Assembly (NCBI RefSeq): GCF_900103545.1
Contig: NZ_FNHH01000004.1
Span: 170,034-234,033 of the forward strand
Direction of reading: 5' to 3'
From: Daejeonella rubra
Lineage (GTDB): Bacteria > Bacteroidota > Bacteroidia > Sphingobacteriales > Sphingobacteriaceae
DNA: 64,000 nucleotides
How positions within the stretch are numbered: the stretch's first letter is position 1; every line of letters starts with the position of its first letter. The notes under the pieces were generated by a model, which was not told where the DNA came from, ran no database searches, and saw nothing but the letters and a program-made list of their open reading frames with translations. Positions 59,644 to 64,000 of the stretch are shown here, one piece after another. The position numbers were made by a program, and so were the translations under genes.

Positions 59644-60330
59644 TTATTTACCTGCCTTTAATGTTTCAAGTAATACTTTAGCCGTTTCTTCGGATGAACC
59701 TGGATTTTGTCCGGTAATCAGAAGTCCGTCTTTCATCACATGAGAACTCCAATCGGCTCCTTTACTATAAGTTGCTCCCAGGTTTTTCAGTTCATCTTCT
59801 AAAAGGAAAGGGACAACTTTAGTCAGTTGAACCGCCTCTTCTTCAGTATTTGAAAAGCCAGTCACTTGTTTTCCTTTAACTAATGGTTCACCATTCGCTG
59901 TTTTTACATGGACTAAGGCAGCGGGAGCATGACATACAAAAGCAATCGGTTTATTGTGTTCGTGAAAGCTCTCAATTAATAAAATGGAATTTTTATCTTT
60001 CGCCAGATCCCAAAGAGGGCCATGACCACCCGGATAGAAAACAGCATCATAATCACCTTGATTTACTTCACTTAACTTTAAAGAATTAGCAAGCTTTACT
60101 TTCAGTGCATCATCGGCATGAAAGCGTTTAGTGGCAGGGGTCTGATTTTCGGGACTATCACTTTTAGGGTCAATGGGTGGCTGACCACCTTTGGGAGAAG
60201 AGATGGTGAGCTCTACTCCATTATCAGCCAACAGGTAGTAAGGTGCTGCAAATTCTTCTATCCAGAACCCGGTTTTATGTCCGGTATCCCCTAAATCACT
60301 GTGTGATGTCAATACAATTAATACTTTCAT
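59644..60330 (-). CDS. DJ-1/PfpI-family protein (Hsp31/glyoxalase III-like)
   Basis: 228 residues with the nucleophile elbow Cys133-His134 in FVCHAPAALVHVK, the acidic residue of WIEEFAAPYY (Glu25/26) and VFYPGGHGPLWDLA. Members detoxify methylglyoxal or act as chaperone-like deglycases. It is first gene of the minus-strand operon with the flavin reductase and the hydrolase (gaps 80 and 11 bp), which looks like a stress or detoxification set. Confidence 0.88.
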   Translation of the reverse strand: MKVLIVLTSHSDLGDTGHKTGFWIEEFAAPYYLLADNGVELTISSPKGGQPPIDPKSDSPENQTPATKRFHADDALKVKLANSLKLSEVNQGDYDAVFYPGGHGPLWDLAKDKNSILLIESFHEHNKPIAFVCHAPAALVHVKTANGEPLVKGKQVTGFSNTEEEAVQLTKVVPFLLEDELKNLGATYSKGADWSSHVMKDGLLITGQNPGSSEETAKVLLETLKAGK

Positions 60331-60345
60331 AAAATTTTTTTAAGA

Positions 60346-60585
60346 TTAATAACTCATTTTAACAATTTTCTTTACTTCAGCACGCTCAAGTATTTTATGT
60401 TCACTTAAACCCACTTCTCTCCCGATGCTCATTCTTCCTCTCAAATAGGGATCAACGGAAACACAAAATATTTTTAATAAGACCTACCCCTCTGAGGCTG
60501 CAGGTTATTATTCTTCTATAAATTTGAAATTTTCCAAAGCAGGTTTTCCTACCAAACGCTTATTTGACACGATTACTTTATTCAT
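60346..60585 (-). pseudogene. Decayed N-terminus of an NADP-dependent medium-chain oxidoreductase
   Basis: From ATG 60585 the frame reads MNKVIVSNKRLVGKPALENF, KFIEE, two stops, PAASEG, a stop, then VLLKIFCVSVDPYLRGRM. The pieces line up in one frame with the start of CurA/quinone-oxidoreductase-type proteins (VGKPxxExFxxEE.P...GEVLLKxxxVSxDPYLRGRM). After GRM the sequence no longer fits that family and ends at TAA 60346-60348. Three in-frame stops make it a pseudogene. It sits directly upstream of the DJ-1-like gene. Confidence 0.75.
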
Positions 60586-60797
60586 TTATTTTATTTTAAT
60601 CAGGGATCTATTATCCATGAATGGTATTTATTAAATTTTTCACCTCTTAATTATTCAGCAATACATTTAAAAAATCAGCTTCATTATCATCAAAATTGAC
60701 ATGATACCATTAATGATAGATCGGGCCTGTTCTTTTAATACTAATCTTTTGGGGTCAACTTTACATAACAACACTTAGATCATTAGTTTGTGTTTTT
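60586..60797. other. Gene-free stretch
   Basis: No ORF, hairpin or repeat that I can support, only AT-rich sequence between the decayed oxidoreductase and repeat copy B. Confidence 0.5.
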
Positions 60798-60800
60798 TAT

Positions 60801-60917
60801 TCTTCCTCTGCCCGGTGTTTTCCGTACCACACATAAACTATGATATAAAGTTTAACCCAACATAGAGGTGATTCTTTAAGCTTAGAGGGGCTGATCGGCG
60901 AGAATACCCGGGTAGAG
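60801..60917. repeat. CGGTGTTTTC-ended palindromic element, copy B
   Basis: CTCTGCCCGGTGTTTTCCGT on the left, GATCGGCGAGAATACCCGGG on the right (decayed inverted partner), with the shared middle CATAGAGGTGATTCTTTAAG and CTTAGAGGGGCTGATC. It lies 105 bp upstream of the DoxX gene. Confidence 0.75.
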
Positions 60918-61024
60918 CTAAATACTAGTGATATCAGGAGCTACCTGTTACCTGTTGACAGAATCTCCTGCTAAAAAACAAGCTATATTTACATTGTGAA
61001 CGATAAAACCTTTAACGAGATAAA

Positions 61025-61447
61025 ATGAAAACAAGCTTTCTTCAAAATGCATTAAGAATCCTTTTAGGCTCATTGATGGTTATGGCAGGGGTCGGACATC
61101 TGACCACTCAGCGAGAAGAATTTCTTGCTCAGGTACCAGCCTGGTTACCAAATGATGCCGCATTCATGGATTTTGTGGTTTTATCATCAGGCATAGTGGA
61201 AATCGCATTGGGTTTGGCTATGATTTTTTGGGTAAAAAATAAAATAAAAGCAGGAATTGCCCTTGCTATTTTTTACATACTCATTTTTCCGGGCAACATC
61301 TCTCAATACACCAACGGAATAGATGCTTTCGGCTTAGACACGGACCTGAAGCGCTTAATAAGATTATTCTTTCAGCCTGTCCTGGTGTTGTGGGCTCTTT
61401 GGTCAACAGGTGCTTTATCATTTCTATTGAACAGAAATAAAAATTAA
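61025..61447 (+). CDS. DoxX-like membrane protein
   Basis: 140 residues with four membrane helices. The pattern RILLGSLMVMAGVGHLTT ... VVLSSGIVEIALGLAMIFWV is typical of DoxX/DoxD-like quinone-pool-associated proteins (MauE/DoxX superfamily). Function in this organism is unknown. Repeat elements bracket it: copy B upstream and copy D downstream. Confidence 0.82.
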   Translation: MKTSFLQNALRILLGSLMVMAGVGHLTTQREEFLAQVPAWLPNDAAFMDFVVLSSGIVEIALGLAMIFWVKNKIKAGIALAIFYILIFPGNISQYTNGIDAFGLDTDLKRLIRLFFQPVLVLWALWSTGALSFLLNRNKN

Positions 61448-61467
61448 GCAAACATCACGGATTCAGC

Positions 61468-61525
61468 TCTGGCCGGTGTTTTCCTTTAGACTTGTAAAAT
61501 TAAAACAGAGTTCAGAACCAGGATT
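61468..61525. repeat. CGGTGTTTTC element, variant copy D
   Basis: CTGGCCGGTGTTTTCCTTTA, GACTTGTAAAATTAAAACAG, AGTTCAGAAC: same left end as copies A-C but a different interior, which it shares with copy E at 63890. No right end is visible. Confidence 0.65.
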
Positions 61526-61683
61526 TTAAAAGTCTGGGTACTGTACAACTGACTCCTTTCATATTTACATTATATTTTGCATTTTGAAGAAATTTAAATG
61601 GCCGAAGTTTGGATAGGTTTACAATAATAACATGGTACTTGGTCCGGCAGAATTCAGCCTGCTGAAATTAATTCAAAAGCTAT

Positions 61684-62577
61684 ATGAAAATACAAGGACT
61701 AATAATCATTCTATTATTTACAATAAGCTGTTGCCAGCAAAAAGTATATGAAAAAGATGGAAGTAAGGCCAAAAAAGTATATTCTACAGTAAGTTATTTA
61801 GACATAAAACTTGATGAAAATGGTCACTTACCTTCAAATCCTTATATTTTAGAATTCAAGAATGGCAAAAAGCAAATCATGTTTTGCGGAGTTGAACATT
61901 TAAGTGACAATAGTGATATTGAAAATGAAATGTATACAGAAATTGAAAAGAAATTCTACCAGTTTCATCCGGATATAGCTATAAATGAAGGCGGAGATAT
62001 TAGCCGGAAAAAATATTTTTCAAAAGCTGAAGCACTTCAAAAAGATGGGGAAATTGGATTCATAAAAGTAATGTCGGATAGTTTAAAAATTGCAACGATC
62101 AATGGTGACCCCAATATTGATCTTGAATTTGGTGAGCTATTAAAAAGCTATACAAAAGGAGAATTTTTAACCTACATTATGACTGAAAGATTGATGTGGG
62201 GATTAATTGGAGAACAAATCTCAGACATAGAAAAAATAGAAAACAGATATGATCTATTTATCGAAAAATACATTATTGAAAAAGGAAAAGTAGACTTAAG
62301 CAGCGAAGAAAAAACCTTTGATTTTTACAAGAAAAATTATCGAAAAATAGTTGGAAGAGATTTTAGCCTGAAAAATCTTAAACCGACAAATCCATTTGAT
62401 GCGAAGGGGAAATTCCAGGAAATTGGAAGAAAGTCAAAGAATATCAGAGACCAATTTTTGCTCAAAACCATAGATAACTTACTGAACGAAAATGACAAAA
62501 TTTTTATTGTTTTTGGTGGCTGGCATTTATTGACCTGTGAGCCAGGGCTACAAGAAATCATCAAGAAAAACAGATAA
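61684..62577 (+). CDS. TraB/GumN-like lipoprotein of unknown function
   Basis: 297 residues with a lipobox-like N-terminus (MKIQGLIIILLFTISCC, Cys16 or Cys17). The scaffold recalls the TraB/GumN/TIKI fold: an early strand with a conserved His (QIMFCGVEHLSDNSDIENEM), an acidic strand (PDIAINEGGD) and a late strand-turn (DKIFIVFGGWHLLTCEPGLQ) with a conserved His. Members are putative metalloproteases or erythromycin-esterase-like enzymes; the match is by eye and not firm. Confidence 0.6.
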   Translation: MKIQGLIIILLFTISCCQQKVYEKDGSKAKKVYSTVSYLDIKLDENGHLPSNPYILEFKNGKKQIMFCGVEHLSDNSDIENEMYTEIEKKFYQFHPDIAINEGGDISRKKYFSKAEALQKDGEIGFIKVMSDSLKIATINGDPNIDLEFGELLKSYTKGEFLTYIMTERLMWGLIGEQISDIEKIENRYDLFIEKYIIEKGKVDLSSEEKTFDFYKKNYRKIVGRDFSLKNLKPTNPFDAKGKFQEIGRKSKNIRDQFLLKTIDNLLNENDKIFIVFGGWHLLTCEPGLQEIIKKNR

Positions 62578-62768
62578 TAAATTGATCTATTCCCCCCTCC
62601 TGTTCTGAGATAATCAGATTTAATAAATTGATAATTAGCTATAAATCAATAGGAAACATTAAATATATCTGCAGTTTATTTAATATCACTGTGGTTTCTT
62701 TACTACTATAAATATCAGATTATTGCTGAAAAACCTTTCTTGATTAACAGTAATATCTACCTTTCCAT
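62578..62768. other. Gene-free stretch before repeat copy C
   Basis: AT-rich sequence without an ORF or hairpin that I can support; part of the 370-bp gap between the TraB-like gene and the hydroxylase gene. Confidence 0.5.
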
Positions 62769-62880
62769 TTCCCTCTGGCCGGTGTTTTCACCATTCCATA
62801 AAAACGATATAAAATTTTAAAAACCATAGAGGAGTATCTCCAGGCTAAGGGAGCTGATCGGCGAAAACACCGACCAGTGA
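62769..62880. repeat. CGGTGTTTTC-ended palindromic element, copy C
   Basis: Best preserved copy: CTGGCCGGTGTTTTCACC on the left and GGCGAAAACACCGACCAG on the right form a 15-18-bp terminal inverted repeat, with CATAGAGGAGTATCTCCAGG and CTAAGGGAGCTGATC between. It lies 66 bp upstream of the hydroxylase ATG. Confidence 0.8.
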
Positions 62881-62946
62881 GAAATTTTCATTATCATACC
62901 ACAATTAAAGCCCCCATTTCCAAACATAAATTTCAATCTTTGCAGC

Positions 62947-63852
62947 ATGGAAAAGTACTTCAAAGTAATGATAGATGGCTATACAGGCTATGCAAATTAC
63001 TTTTTCAATGAAATTCTAAACCCAGGCTGGCACAACTATTTTTACTGGCTGCTTGCTGCCTCGCTGCTTATTTATTTAGCAGAGATTGCCTTTCCATGGC
63101 GCAAAAATCAGGCTCTTATTCGCGATCATTTCTGGCTCGATATCTTTTACTTATTTTGGAATTACTTCCTCTTCTCCCTCCTCGTCTACAATGCCCTGTC
63201 GATGGTGGCCGTGCAAGCCTTTAAGGATTTCCTGGGCATATTCGGCATAAATAATCTTGTTGCCATTCAAGTTGGAAACCTGCCGGGATGGGTGCAATTG
63301 CTCATTATATTTGTTTTACGCGACTTTATGCAGTGGAATATTCATCGCATGTATCACCATGTTGATTGGATGTGGGAGTTCCATAAAGTGCACCACAGTA
63401 CCAAAGAAATGGGTTTTGCTGCCTTACTTCGCTACCATTGGATGGAAAACATTCTGTACCGCACACTTGAATATATTCCGCTTGCGATGATCGGATTTGG
63501 CATCAGCGACTTCTTCATCGTCCATATTTTTACGCTGGTAGCTGGTCAGCTGGGGCATGCCAACCTAAATATCCCGCTGGGAAAATTCAAATACCTGTTT
63601 AATGGTCCGCAGATGCACCTTTGGCACCATGCCAAGCACCTCCCCCAAAGCCATCCCAATGGTTTTAATTATGGAATTACGCTGAGTATTTGGGATTTTA
63701 TTTTCCGAACTAATTATTGGCCTTCAAATGATGAAAACCTTGCGGTGGGATTGCCTGATGAGGAACGGTTTCCGGAGGATTTTATAGGCCAAAATCTAGA
63801 GCCTTTCAGGCGAATTTTTGATAAAAATAAACCAAATTCCCCTACATCATAA
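62947..63852 (+). CDS. Sterol-desaturase/fatty-acid-hydroxylase family membrane protein
   Basis: 301 residues, four to five membrane helices, with the di-iron histidine boxes HRMYHHVDWMW, EFHKVHHSTK and QMHLWHHAKHLP. Family members hydroxylate or desaturate lipids (fatty acids, sterols, carotenoids) with O2. The N-terminal YTGYANYFFNEILNPGWHNY and the lack of a fused domain leave the substrate open. Repeat copy C precedes and copy E follows the gene. Confidence 0.9.
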   Translation: MEKYFKVMIDGYTGYANYFFNEILNPGWHNYFYWLLAASLLIYLAEIAFPWRKNQALIRDHFWLDIFYLFWNYFLFSLLVYNALSMVAVQAFKDFLGIFGINNLVAIQVGNLPGWVQLLIIFVLRDFMQWNIHRMYHHVDWMWEFHKVHHSTKEMGFAALLRYHWMENILYRTLEYIPLAMIGFGISDFFIVHIFTLVAGQLGHANLNIPLGKFKYLFNGPQMHLWHHAKHLPQSHPNGFNYGITLSIWDFIFRTNYWPSNDENLAVGLPDEERFPEDFIGQNLEPFRRIFDKNKPNSPTS

Positions 63853-63885
63853 ATTCAACGATACGAATGAGATACGACCTCATAT

Positions 63886-64000
63886 TTTTCCTATGGTCGG
63901 TGTTTTCCTTTAGACTTGTAAAAGTAAAACAGAGTATAGAACTTGTGTTTTACAATAGTTACAAGGGCAAAGGCAAATTAAGGTGTTCTCCGGGAATTAA
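63886..64000. repeat. CGGTGTTTTC element, variant copy E (cut by window edge)
   Basis: ATGGTCGGTGTTTTCCTTTA, GACTTGTAAAAGTAAAACAG, AGTATAGAAC shares its first 55 bp with copy D. Near the window end AAGGTGTTCTCCGGG may belong to a further copy or to its other end. Confidence 0.6.

Noticed and set aside
1..64000. tRNA or rRNA genes
   Set aside because: I looked through the intergenic regions for cloverleaf ends and conserved rRNA words and found none that I could support.

Overview
The window is low-GC DNA (clearly below 45 % by eye) from a Bacteroidota bacterium, most likely a Sphingobacteriales (Pedobacter-like) chromosome. The evidence is a gliding-type ABC set (gldA-gldF-gldG) next to dnaN, a single-chain glycyl-tRNA synthetase, a large OlsF-like fused aminolipid synthase, a TonB receptor with a carboxypeptidase-regulatory-like domain, SD-poor starts, and rny next to zapA.

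From 1 to about 40.97 kb the content is mostly core-genome: acyl-CoA dehydrogenase, apt, OlsF-like synthase, a TonB receptor plus beta-helix lipoprotein, an arsenate module (DUF6428 + arsC) behind two ArsR-type palindromes, Mpo1-like protein, rny - 6S-like RNA - zapA - coiled-coil protein - pheT, radC, rpsT, a REP-associated tyrosine transposase with its REP-like repeats, two DedA paralogues, dnaN-gldG-gldF-gldA, glyS, an L,D-transpeptidase, a GT39-GT2-flippase operon, a YncE/phosphoesterase lipoprotein, an epimerase and an aromatic amino acid hydroxylase overlapping an SDR. Direct repeats phased at about 11 bp (TTAAY type, like Pho boxes) precede three envelope genes at 5.5, 8.4 and 11.3 kb.

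From about 41 to 50 kb the window changes character. A 738-bp non-coding transposable element occurs twice, with 9-bp target duplications. A catalytically broken C-terminal remnant of a tyrosine recombinase (42.8 kb) is followed by six consecutive units. Each unit is a gene (or a toxin-antitoxin pair) followed by an imperfect palindrome of 130-145 bp that opens with AAC and closes with a CG|TT core. The sequence just after one palindrome is the inverted complement of the sequence just before the next one, 9 to 15 bases long. This is what integron gene cassettes look like, so I read 43085-49892 as an integron-type cassette array (HEPN-like protein, amidohydrolase, OsmC, ParDE, unknown secreted protein, SRPBCC protein) with attC-like sites and no intact integrase in view. 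Two further attC-like palindromes stand alone at 55.7 and 57.8 kb.

From 50 to 64 kb the DNA is accessory: a gene split by an in-frame stop, an EptA-like sulfatase-fold transferase, a two-gene membrane spermidine-synthase-like system, an extra methionine aminopeptidase, an APH-fold kinase, a hydrolase/flavin reductase/DJ-1 operon, a decayed NADP-dependent oxidoreductase, DoxX, a TraB/GumN-like lipoprotein and a sterol-desaturase-fold hydroxylase. The genes from 56 kb on are separated by copies of a second palindromic repeat family with CGGTGTTTTC termini. No rRNA, tRNA or CRISPR array was recognised.
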